Below, piece by piece: positions 41,907 to 50,700 of a stretch of 64,000 bases of DNA; positions within the stretch are counted from its first letter, which is position 1; every line of letters begins with the position of its first letter. Source of the DNA: CAXXHQ01 sp963665265 (GTDB taxonomy: Bacteria > Planctomycetota > Planctomycetia > Pirellulales > Thermoguttaceae); NCBI GenBank assembly GCA_963665265.2, contig CAXXHQ010000001.1:992001-1056000 (forward strand). Reading direction: 5' to 3'. The notes beneath the pieces are model-generated. The model was not told where the DNA came from and did no database searches. It saw only the letters and a list, made by a program, of their open reading frames with translations. The position numbers and the translations under genes are program-made.

Positions 41907-42314
41907 CTACTTCAACCCGTTTTCGTTGAAGCACTGCGTATATTTCTTGTCGGTCCCCATGATATGCCCTTGCAGCCACGCCTTAAGCATATTCAATATT
42001 TCCAGGCTTAGCACGAATCCTTTTCCCTCGACGCGTTCTTTCAGGCTAATCGCTTTTTGCGCGAACTCGTCATGCTCTTTTTTGTGCGAGGGATAGCCTT
42101 GGTAGTTAAACTTTCGCATATAATTCTCTTCGCACTCGAAATGCGTTTGCGTATAAGCGACAATATCGAACACAATTTTCTTCGATACGTCCGCTCCTTT
42201 GTTTTCGGTCATCGCCGAATGCAGCGAATTGATCATGTCGATCAATTTCTTATGTTGCGAGTCGATTTCCGCAACGCCCACGGAATATCCACTCGACCAA
42301 TCAAGAAACGCCAT
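41907..42314 (-). CDS. Bacteriohemerythrin 1
   Basis: A 135-residue single-domain hemerythrin with a di-iron site that binds O2. All seven expected ligands are present: His21, His58, Glu62, His77, His81, His117 and Asp122 (motifs EIDSQHKKLIDM, THFECEENYM, HKKEHDEF, WLQGHIMGTDKKY). The frame W(S/T).....GV..ID.QHK is standard. Such proteins store or sense oxygen in microaerobic bacteria. A second copy lies at 43698-44102, so the pair suggests fluctuating or low oxygen. Start ATG at 42314; GGGAGGG lies about 5 bases upstream (ctccc on the + strand). Confidence 0.93.
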   Translation of the reverse strand: MAFLDWSSGYSVGVAEIDSQHKKLIDMINSLHSAMTENKGADVSKKIVFDIVAYTQTHFECEENYMRKFNYQGYPSHKKEHDEFAQKAISLKERVEGKGFVLSLEILNMLKAWLQGHIMGTDKKYTQCFNENGLK

Positions 42315-42603
42315 CGTCCGCCCTCCCCGTTAACTTTTCTGTTAAAAAGATCGTTCACTTGAACGTCGCCTCATCGGCTCAGAAAATATAGGCTGAGAAC
42401 TATCTTCCGACTTTGAATTTACCGTATATTTAGCTGGTCTGCGAGTAAAAAATAACTTTGCCGACGTCACGCATCAACGAAGCGCTCGATAAACGAGTAA
42501 ATTCATTTCCTTACCGAGACGGAATTGGGTATCATAGGAATTGCGTGAGGTTCTCGTCTCGTTATTTTTTGTCGCACCGACTATTTGCCGTACGTCAATA
42601 ACA

Positions 42604-43671
42604 ATGATTATGGTCGCCGATAAAAACTATCGCCAACTTCGCCGAGGGCGCCGCTTCGCTATCGCGACGACGTTCGTCGCGATTTTCGTCTGCGCCGTCT
42701 CACGGGCGGCCGAAAACGCTCCGCAATCGGCCGAAGCTTCAAGACCGCCGAGCGATTCGGTCGTTCGCATGATCTTCGTCGGCGACGTGATGTTGACCGA
42801 CGAGCCGGGAAAGGCCGTCGCCGCCGGCGTCGATCTCTTCGCTCCGTTTAACGAGATCTTTCACGACGCAGACCTCGTCGTGGGCAATTTGGAATGCGTA
42901 ATCGCGACGACCGGGAAGCCCGTCGAGAGGAAGCCCTGGACGTTTCGCGCCGATCCGCGTTGCGTCAATTTGCTCGCCAAGCATTTCCACGCCGTATCGT
43001 TGGCCAATAATCATTCGGGCGACTTCGGCAAGGGAGCGCTCGTCGAATGCCTTGACCGACTTGACGGCAAGCTCGCGTATTTCGGAGCGGGGCGAAATCT
43101 TGACGAGGCGCATCGGCCGCGAATCGTCGAACGCGGCGGGCTCCGAATCGCCTTGCTCGGCTACAACGAATTTCACCCGCGCGAATTCGAAGCGGGAGAA
43201 AAATCGCCCGGCGTCGCCTGGAGCGTGGACGAGCGAGTGATCGCCGACGTTCGCGCCGCTAGAGAAAAGGCTGACCTCGTGATCCCCTTTATGCACTGGG
43301 GCGAAGAGGAGGAATTGGCGCCGAACGAAAGGCAACGAACGCTTGCGCGAAAGATGATCGACGCGGGAGCCTCGCTCGTCGTCGGCGCCCATCCGCACGT
43401 CACGCAAGGAGCGGAGTATTACCGCGGCAAGTTGATCGTCTATAGCCTGGGAAATTTCGTCTTCGACGGATTCGCGACCCGACCGACCAAAACCGGCTGG
43501 ATTCTGCGATTTTCGCTAAACAAGAACGGCTTAATCGCGTGGAACGTCTTGACCGTCACGCTGGGCGACGAGGGGCTGCCCTCGCTCGATCCTCTGGCCG
43601 CTGGTCTTTCCGGAGGAGCCGGCGAAGCGACGATGGAAATGCGCAGGATAAGCCCGCGAGAAAGCTTCTGA
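42604..43671 (+). CDS. CapA-like metallophosphoesterase, secreted
   Basis: About 355 residues. An N-terminal signal segment (RRGRRFAIATTFVAIFVCAVSRA) is followed by the PGA_cap/CapA fold: MIFVGDVMLTDEPG, DADLVVGNLECVIATTG, VSLANNHSGDFGKGAL, PFMHWGEEEELAPNERQRTLARKMIDAGASLVVGAHPHVTQG, and GNFVFD. The metal-binding Asp, Asn-His and His-Pro-His positions are visible. CapA proteins act in poly-gamma-glutamate capsule export or in exopolymer/peptidoglycan-related hydrolysis. No capBC genes are nearby, so the capsule role is not supported. The frame opens at TTG 42541; ATG 42604 or 42610 fits the signal peptide better. Confidence 0.85.
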   Translation: MIMVADKNYRQLRRGRRFAIATTFVAIFVCAVSRAAENAPQSAEASRPPSDSVVRMIFVGDVMLTDEPGKAVAAGVDLFAPFNEIFHDADLVVGNLECVIATTGKPVERKPWTFRADPRCVNLLAKHFHAVSLANNHSGDFGKGALVECLDRLDGKLAYFGAGRNLDEAHRPRIVERGGLRIALLGYNEFHPREFEAGEKSPGVAWSVDERVIADVRAAREKADLVIPFMHWGEEEELAPNERQRTLARKMIDAGASLVVGAHPHVTQGAEYYRGKLIVYSLGNFVFDGFATRPTKTGWILRFSLNKNGLIAWNVLTVTLGDEGLPSLDPLAAGLSGGAGEATMEMRRISPRESF

Positions 43672-43697
43672 CCTTCGACGCCCGCATCGGCGTCGCT

Positions 43698-44102
43698 CTA
43701 CTTTAGTCCGTGCTCATGAAGACAAGCGGCGTATTGCCTATCCGCGCCGAGAATATGTCCCTGCAGCCACGACTTTAGGAGCTCCAACGATTCCAAATCA
43801 AAATGGCCCTGGCGTTCCGCTTTCTCTTGAAGGCGGTGGATTTTTTTGTCGAATCCTTCATGCGCGATTTGGTGCGTGCGAAAGCCGGCGAAACCGCACT
43901 GCTCCATATACCTTTCTTCGGTGGCGAAGTGGGCGGTCATGAAGTCCGCGAGTTTTTCAGCCTCTTTGGGCAATACGTTTTTCTCGCCCTTCTCTTCGAT
44001 CAACCGATACACCTCGTTGATGAAGGCGAATAACTCTTGATGTTGCGCGTCGATCTCCCCGATTCCGATGGAGTATTTCTCCGTCCATTCCACGAAAGGC
44101 AT
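43698..44102 (-). CDS. Bacteriohemerythrin 2
   Basis: A 134-residue single-domain hemerythrin with ligands His21, His58, Glu62, His77, His81, His116 and Asp121 (GEIDAQHQELFAF, AHFATEERYM, HQIAHEGF, WLQGHILGADRQY). It is clearly related to the protein at 41907-42314 but not a recent duplicate. The frame extends to 44132. AAGGAG, with ATG 9 bases downstream at 44102, fixes the start. It is convergent with the CapA-like gene, 26 bases apart. Confidence 0.93.
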   Translation of the reverse strand: MPFVEWTEKYSIGIGEIDAQHQELFAFINEVYRLIEEKGEKNVLPKEAEKLADFMTAHFATEERYMEQCGFAGFRTHQIAHEGFDKKIHRLQEKAERQGHFDLESLELLKSWLQGHILGADRQYAACLHEHGLK

Positions 44103-44593
44103 GGGAGCGCGCTCCTTGTGTCCCGTATTCATAACGTCTTTCGCCTCCGCGCAATACTCGGACTTATAGAATGCAAATGCGTTTCTGTTTGAATTCGCCG
44201 ATTGACTCTTACGTCCGTCGAACCGTCGCTAAACGGCGCAGGCGTTCCTAATCCGCGAATACGCTCGTATCCCTACCCGCAGAAATATAGAACGCAAATC
44301 GCCTCAATGTACTGCCGAATACTCATTTAAGGCATTCCGACGGTCGTCGAAGAGCGCCTTGCGTATCGGCTTTGAGACGGAACCGCAGAAAACGTCTCGA
44401 TTTGAAGAAAATTCCCCCGAAACAAGATGGAAAACGTCGATTAACCAGCCGGAGAATAGCGCAATTTTCGAGTTTCGCGACCGATCCGCATTTAGCGATT
44501 GCACCGCCCCGCCCTAGATCGAAGAGCGCTTTCCGCATGGCGGTCGCGTTTATCGATCACCCATGCGGAAGCCCCCCCGATTCGATTCAACAA
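44103..44593. other. Intergenic region between DinB and bacteriohemerythrin 2
   Basis: 491 bases with short frames only, none credible. It contains a long-loop inverted repeat next to the DinB stop, and two similar CGAAGAGCG boxes (about 44348 and 44520). Confidence 0.4.
44531..44570 (-). repeat. Inverted repeat after the DinB gene
   Basis: 10-bp perfect arms TTCCGCATGG / CCATGCGGAA with a 20-nt spacer, about 24 bases after the DinB stop. There is no T-run, so it may be a weak terminator or an RNA structure. Confidence 0.5.
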
Positions 44594-45067
44594 TCAGGTC
44601 AAGCCAAGAGCCTTTTTCTTTTCTTCGATAAAACGCAAGTGATTGGCGATGTGATTGACGCCGCTTCCGGCGAGAAGATTCTCCAGCGTGAAGGGACCGC
44701 GCTCATTATGATTGCCGATCCGCTGATAATCCTCCGGCTTGAGCGTGCGGAGGATTTTCGCCATCTGGCTCCGCGTCAATTCGATGATCGCCAACTCCTC
44801 GCCGACGTCTCGTTTGTCGTAGGCCAAGCGTTTGGCGTAAGCAGTCTGATCGGCGCCGAGGACGGTCGGCTCGTCTTCGGCGATGACGCGTTTCATTCGA
44901 TCGGCGATGATCGGATCAAAGTCAGCGAGGTGGGCGACCACTTCGCGCGTGGTCCATTTGTCGGGAAAAGGCCGGGCGTCGAGTTGCTCGTCGGTCATTC
45001 CTTCGACGGCGGCCCGCAACGCTTTCGGTCCGGCGAGATATTCGTCAATCAATTTAGCGTAGTCCAT
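44594..45067 (-). CDS. DinB-family protein
   Basis: A 157-residue four-helix-bundle protein of the DinB/YfiT superfamily. The opening MDYAKLIDEYLAGPKALRAAVEGMTDEQLDARPFPDKWTTREVVAHLADFD is the characteristic first half, with the metal-position His in VVAHLAD. Helix 4 carries HIANHLRFIEEKK with the other His pair. Such proteins are metal-dependent thiol transferases or hydrolases of mostly unknown substrate. AAGGAG precedes the ATG. It lies 47 bases after the MATE gene on the same strand and may be co-transcribed with it. Confidence 0.9.
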   Translation of the reverse strand: MDYAKLIDEYLAGPKALRAAVEGMTDEQLDARPFPDKWTTREVVAHLADFDPIIADRMKRVIAEDEPTVLGADQTAYAKRLAYDKRDVGEELAIIELTRSQMAKILRTLKPEDYQRIGNHNERGPFTLENLLAGSGVNHIANHLRFIEEKKKALGLT

Positions 45068-45114
45068 CGCGCGCTCCTTGGAATAAGACTGAAAAAAAGA
45101 ACTTCCGTCCCGCC

Positions 45115-46503
45115 TTATTCGACAAGAGGCTCAACGGCGGTTTGCAGTTCGTGTTTTTCCTGCAAATTTCGTAATTCCCACAATAGGCAAACGCCGGTCA
45201 GCGCGGCGGAGCAAACGTCGGCTGCGGGCATGGCGGCCCAAACGCCGGTCAACCCGAAAAAGCGAGGGAGCACTAACGCTGCCGGAATCAGGCACAAAAC
45301 TTGTCGCGACAAAAAGAGGAACATCGCCTTGAAGGGCTTGCCGACGGCTTGGAAATAACTCGCGCTGACGACCTGAAAACCGACGATAGGAAACATCAGC
45401 ATGGCGATCCGCATTCCGTGCGAGCCGACTTCGATAAGTTCTCGGTCGCTGTTTCGATCGAAGAGGCGAATAACTTGGCCGGGAAAGCACATAGCTACTA
45501 GGTAACCGGCGACGGCGAAACAGGTCGCCGCCAGCGAGGCGCAAAGCAGCGTTTTTTTCACGCGATCGAAGCGTTTGGCGCCGTAATTGAACCCGATGAT
45601 CGGCTGCGCGCCTTGATTGATTCCGAAGATCGGCATCGCCGCGAGCATAATCACAACGTAGAGGACGCCCATCGCCGAGACGGCGATGTCGTGGCCGTAG
45701 AACTGCAGTTCGCTGTTGAGGATTCCATTGAACGCGGCGGCGGCCAACTGCATGGCGAAATGCGGAGAACCGATCACGGCGATCGCGCGGCAGGTCTCGA
45801 GGCGCGGACGGAGGTTGCGGACACGAATCTTCAGTACTCCATGTCCGAGCGTAAAATGCCAGACAACCCACACGGTCGAGACGGCTTGGGCGAGGACGGT
45901 GGCAAGAGCGGCTCCTTTCATTCCCCAATCGAAGGCGAAGAGGAATAGCGGCGCGAGAATCAAGTTCACGAATACGCTGATTAACATCGTCGCCATAGCG
46001 ATGAAGGGATTTCCTTCGGCGCGAATCGCCGCGGCGAATCCGAAGCTCATGGTTTGAAACGCCGCACCTAAGGCGATGATCTGCAAATAATCCTTGGCAA
46101 AAGGAAGAACTTCGGGACTAGCGTTAAACGCCTTCAGAATCGGTTCGGCGAAATAGACGCCCAAGGCCGATTGAATCAACGAAACGACGATCATCAGGGT
46201 GAAGACGTTGCCGAGGACTCGCTCGGCGTCGGCTTTGCGACCTTCGCCGAGACGTATCGAAATTAAGGCGGCGGCGCCCAACCCCAACAACATGCCGAAG
46301 GCCATTTGAATGAGCATGTAAGGAAAGGCGAAAGTGATGCCGGCTATCCCGTCTTGCCCAATTTTTTGGCCGACGCAAACGCGATCGATGAACATGTAGA
46401 GCGCCTGCGCGATCATCCCGCCGATCGCCGGTAAAGAGAATTTGAGAAGCAAGCGCGGAATGTCCCCTTCCGCCAAGTCTTTAACGTCGCCTCGTCCGCT
46501 CAT
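45115..46503 (-). CDS. MATE-family multidrug/Na+ efflux transporter
   Basis: About 462 residues and 12 predicted helices in two similar halves. The N-terminal LAEGDIPRLLLKFSLPAIGGMIAQALYMFIDRVCVGQKIGQDGIAGITFAFPYMLIQMAFGMLLGLG is the standard MATE start. The second half begins AIAVIGSPHFAMQLAAAAFNG, with FGINQGAQPIIGFNYGAK in the loop. It exports cationic compounds in exchange for Na+ or H+; substrate unknown. ATG 46503 gives MSGRGDVKDL; a GTG at 46521 would add six residues. Confidence 0.92.
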   Translation of the reverse strand: MSGRGDVKDLAEGDIPRLLLKFSLPAIGGMIAQALYMFIDRVCVGQKIGQDGIAGITFAFPYMLIQMAFGMLLGLGAAALISIRLGEGRKADAERVLGNVFTLMIVVSLIQSALGVYFAEPILKAFNASPEVLPFAKDYLQIIALGAAFQTMSFGFAAAIRAEGNPFIAMATMLISVFVNLILAPLFLFAFDWGMKGAALATVLAQAVSTVWVVWHFTLGHGVLKIRVRNLRPRLETCRAIAVIGSPHFAMQLAAAAFNGILNSELQFYGHDIAVSAMGVLYVVIMLAAMPIFGINQGAQPIIGFNYGAKRFDRVKKTLLCASLAATCFAVAGYLVAMCFPGQVIRLFDRNSDRELIEVGSHGMRIAMLMFPIVGFQVVSASYFQAVGKPFKAMFLFLSRQVLCLIPAALVLPRFFGLTGVWAAMPAADVCSAALTGVCLLWELRNLQEKHELQTAVEPLVE

Positions 46504-46600
46504 CGAAAAATCCGCTTTCACCTTGCCATCGTTCGTATCTATTCCATTATCTTATCGCCCGACGCGAGATATGGACACGGCAAAGCGGAACGCCGTTCGC

Positions 46601-46640
46601 AAGAAAACAAAGACGGCGGCGGAAACGCGGCCGCCGCCGT
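46601..46640 (-). terminator. Terminator of the exoprotein operon
   Basis: 10-bp arms ACGGCGGCGG / CCGCCGCCGT with an 8-nt loop, followed on the leftward strand by TCTTTGTTTTCTT. It lies about 50 bases after the PEP-CTERM gene. Confidence 0.65.
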
Positions 46641-46686
46641 TTGCGCAAGATTCGTTAGTTTAGGACGTTACGCCTTGAGGCGGCGT

Positions 46687-47766
46687 CTAACGACGGCGTT
46701 TTTCCGCAATTGCCGCCGCTGCGGACAATACCGCTAATAGTACGTAGAAAGAAGGTTCCGGCACGGAGTTTACCGCTCCGTCGGCGGACGACGCCGTCGC
46801 CGAGTCCGACGCGGAACTGCCGCCGAGGACTAGCGTGTCGGCCACCAGGCAGCCGACGACGAGCGAGGCGCTTCCGCCGACCGTAACGACGCCGGTTCCG
46901 GTAACGGACTGAAGAGTCGTCGTGCCGCCTGTAAGGGTCAATTTTCCGTTCGCCGTGACCGTATTGGTCAAGAGCGAACCGACAACCTTCAATTCGGAGC
47001 CGCTCGCCACGGTCGCACCGGCCGTCAACGCCAACGAGGCCGAGGCTCCGACGGTCAGTTTTCCGCCGGAGCTAAGTTTGAGGCTATTCGCCTCCTGCGA
47101 GCCGCTGACGGTCACGAGATACGCCGTATCGACGACGGCATTGGCCGTGTAGTTGGGCGAAGGAGGCGCTGAGTTCGACCACGTCTTGTCGGTCCATGCT
47201 CCGTTCGCGCCGGCGGACCACTTCATGTCGTGCAGGCTCACGACCTGAATCCAACCGTCTTCTTCAACGAAGCTGGCCGAGACGCCGGCAAGATCGGTGT
47301 CGAACGGTCCGCCGTCGACGTTGGCTCCGACGTTTTGCAAGGAAATGCGATACGACGAGCCGACAGTCGCGCCGTTCGGATTAACGGTCAAATAGGCGAG
47401 AACGCCGTTGGCCGAGACGCTTCCCGAGGCAGTCGTCGTCGAAGCCGCCGCCATCAGGTCGAGATAAAACGGATCGCAACCGGTGTTCGAGGCGTTGAAA
47501 ACCGTGCCCGATCCGACCACATCCAAGCTGACGATGGCGGGAGTCGCATCGGTTCCGCCGTTGGCCGCTCCGCCGTCGCCGACTTGCACATAGAGATTGA
47601 CGCCCTCGATTTTTTCGTTCGACGACGTTGAGATATAAATCGGGATGCGCCGCGTCTGACTCGTGTTGAGCATATACTGCGTACCGATCGAAATGACTGG
47701 CGCGCCGAATGCGCTAGCAACCGATAGGACGCCTAGAATCAAAGAGGCGAAAAACGAGCGGGTCAT
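46687..47766 (-). CDS. PEP-CTERM sorted exoprotein
   Basis: 359 residues. The signal peptide is SFFASLILGVLSVASAFGA. A cohesin-like beta domain follows (about 25-180: RRIPIYISTSSNEKIEGVNLYVQVGDGG, LDVVGSGTVF, GSVSANGVLAYLTVNPNG). Next is a Gly/Ser/Thr-rich parallel-beta stretch (NSLKLSSGGKLTVGASASLAL and onward) of autotransporter-repeat type. The C-terminus is SVPEPSFYVLLAVLSAAAAIAEKRRR: a PEP motif, one helix and a basic end, the PEP-CTERM signal processed by exosortase. No exosortase gene is in the window. The ATG is 4 bases from the stop of the upstream giant gene, so the two are co-transcribed. Confidence 0.85.
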   Translation of the reverse strand: MTRSFFASLILGVLSVASAFGAPVISIGTQYMLNTSQTRRIPIYISTSSNEKIEGVNLYVQVGDGGAANGGTDATPAIVSLDVVGSGTVFNASNTGCDPFYLDLMAAASTTTASGSVSANGVLAYLTVNPNGATVGSSYRISLQNVGANVDGGPFDTDLAGVSASFVEEDGWIQVVSLHDMKWSAGANGAWTDKTWSNSAPPSPNYTANAVVDTAYLVTVSGSQEANSLKLSSGGKLTVGASASLALTAGATVASGSELKVVGSLLTNTVTANGKLTLTGGTTTLQSVTGTGVVTVGGSASLVVGCLVADTLVLGGSSASDSATASSADGAVNSVPEPSFYVLLAVLSAAAAIAEKRRR

Positions 47767-47770
47767 ATTA

Positions 47771-50700
47771 TTAACCTCGAATCTTTTGGAATTTCAAAGA
47801 GGACGTGACGGCAAGAGATTCGTCGGCCAGCTTCTCCTCCAAGGAAGAGGCCAATCGACGGCGTAAGGCGTCATAATCTTGACTGGTCGTGAGTTTAGAG
47901 GCGGTCGCCGCAAGGATCGAAGACGAAGCGAGTGAAAGCGGCGTCGAGGCCGTCGTTTTAAGAGCGCTCGAGCGGGCCAATTCGATCTTCTTCACCGTTG
48001 CGGAGCCATCGCCGACCGAGACGGCGGCGGGAGCGGTCGTTCCGACCGACGTCGCAACGCTCTGGCTCTGCGATCGCTCGCGAAGCTGCGAGAAGAAAGC
48101 GTCAGCAGCGAGCGTCGCCGGAGTCCTGACGGGTTGGATGACGAAACCGGACGCGAAGAATCGCGAGGTCGGCGCGGCCGACAAGATGATTTTCGCGGTC
48201 GACGCCGTCGTCGAGGCGGCGGACGAAGACGAAGCGGTCGTCGTGACCGAGCTCGACGAAGGAGCCGGAGCCAACGCCGCAGCGGCGGGAGCGGCCAACA
48301 GCGTCAACGTCTCGCCGAGATTTCCCCGGGCGATCAAATCGTCGGTCGCGTTCACTTTGCCGTCGCGATTGTAATCGTAGGCGTTCGTGATCGCAGCCGC
48401 CGTGAAGCCAGTCTTATGCGTGCGGGAAGCGTCCTCGTCGGAAGAGGTGATCGCAAAATCGTTCCCCGATTCGCCGACCAAGTTGCCGAAATAGAACGTA
48501 TCGGCCGATTTAAGTCCGGTAGCGGCGGTCGCTTTCACAGTGACTTTCAACCATTCGTTCTTGATCGCTCCGTCCTCCCAAATAATCGTAACGCGATAGG
48601 AGCCGCCCGTTCCCGCTCCTTTGCGAACGGAAATCGACTTCGGCGCGACCGTCGTCGTCCAAGAGGTCGGATCGGCGGAGTCGCCGACGAAAAATTGGAA
48701 ATCCGAGGCGGACAATCCGTCTGGATTGGCGAGGTTCGTAATATCGACAATGACTCCGTTGATGCCGGAGGCGTAATTCGTGACGTTCGCCGACGTCGCC
48801 GTGCCGCCCGAAAGCAACGCGGTCTTGTCCGTCGCGATCGCCGAGTCGTCCGACGTCGAATCGAACTTTGAATTATTGTAAAAGATTTTTCGCGAGGCGA
48901 CGGTCGCGGGAATCAACGAGCCGGGGGTCGGCGTCGCCGCGATCCAATTGTCCGAACCGTCGTTTCGATCATAGGCCGAGATGCGTTGCACGGAATTGCC
49001 GGTTCCGTCGGCTGTCGAAGGCCACGGTGATTTGTCTTTGTATTCGATTTTGCAAATGGTCTCGTTCTTCGCGTCGACGAGGCGGATCGTATCGGCCGAG
49101 TCGCTGAGCGAATAGGTATAGGCGCCGACGACGGTCAGACCGGTCAAATTGTAACGCGTCGCCAAGGCGGTCGGATTTTTGGCGACGATGATGAATTGGT
49201 TGGGGCCGAGGCTCGTCACTCCGGACGAACTGATATCGAACTCGACCCCTTCAGCCTGCGTTAGATCGCGCGAGAGCCGCACTCCGGTCAAATCGATGGC
49301 GACGGCGGAACTTGCGTTGTAAATTTCGATGAACTCGAAATCGGTCGCCGTATAGGCGCTGCCGACGGCCGGCGCCACGGGATTATAATCGAACTCGGTA
49401 ATTTCCAAATATTTTTGCGCGTCGCTTGCCGTGTCCGGAACGTCGAACGTTGAAACGGCGACTCCGTCGGCGTTTTTGAGCGTGAGCGTTTCGCCCAGCG
49501 CGGAAAGCTGGCCGTCGTAGCCTCCGACGACGAAAAGGCTCTCACCGCCGGTCGGTCCGCTCGTTCGCAACTTGAACGCTTTCACGTTCGGCGAAACGTA
49601 AATCGATCCGCCGGCCGCAATGACGGTTCCCGCCTTGAACGTGAAATCGATCGCGCCCGACAACTTCCAGCCGGAGATATCGACCGCCGTCGAGTTGGAA
49701 TTCGTGAGCTTGACGTACTCTTGATCTTGATCGCCGGAGGCGGGCGAAACCTCGACTTCGGCAATGCTGATCGTCATTGAACTCAATTGCGAGTTCGGAA
49801 TGCCGGCGTTGCTCGAATTGGTGATGCCGATCGTCTTCGACGTGTTGTTCACGCTATGCGTGACGTACAATTCGGTTCGTCGGGGATCGAGGAACAGCGT
49901 CTTCAATTCGCTGATTCCGGTGGCGAACGACTGCGTGCCGAGTCCGTAGGGGCCGCTGTTCGGCGGCCAACCCCATTTCGCGCGGTCCATGTTCGCCTCT
50001 TGCGTGATCTTTGCGACGATCTCGTCGATCTTCGCTTCGATCACGCGATCGGCGTAGGCCGTGCCGGGAGCCTGCAAGAATTCGTCCATTATGGTCCGCA
50101 TGCGGCGCAAGAGCATTTCGCGCGTCTCGGGCGTCTGAATGATCGCGTCGTACAAGCGATTGAACGCCGAGCTGGAGAGGCACAAGCACGAACTGCTGCC
50201 GTAAAGCGGATGACTCTTATTCGCGTCGTTCGTCGCCTGAATGACGCCGTTCGTCGAGGTCGAGTCGGCGTAATAGAGCTGCCCGAACGAGAGATTCGTG
50301 TCGAAGGGAATAATTCGCCACAGTCCGTCGCCTTCCGTATCGCAATAGAGCGTCATATTCGCCCAAACGTCGTCGGCCTCTTGCGTGATGCGAGCCACGG
50401 CGAGGTAATTGATGACTTCGGGCAAATCGAGCATATCGAACAGAGCCTGTTTTCGAGCCGCCGACGTGTTCGACGTATCCAACGCCGCCGCCAACGTATC
50501 GAAGTCGGACCAATCCTCCCAGGTCCGCGTCTCTTTTTCCATCGCCCAACTGTGGCTCGTCGTAAGCGTGCCGACGCCGCTGTACATTGCGCCGTCCGGA
50601 TCGTAGCCTAATTTTTCCAAGAGCGATTTTCCGGCGGATTGCACTTGGAAAGCGAGTTGCCAGAACTGCCCGTTCATTTGCAAGCGAACGGGCATGTCCT

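Noticed and set aside
42604..43671. Poly-gamma-glutamate capsule operon
   Set aside because: Only a CapA-like phosphoesterase is present; no capB or capC partner lies in the window.
44372..45358. Rightward 328-codon frame opposite the DinB gene
   Set aside because: Covers DinB and the MATE gene end in antisense; DinB has clear family motifs and a good start.
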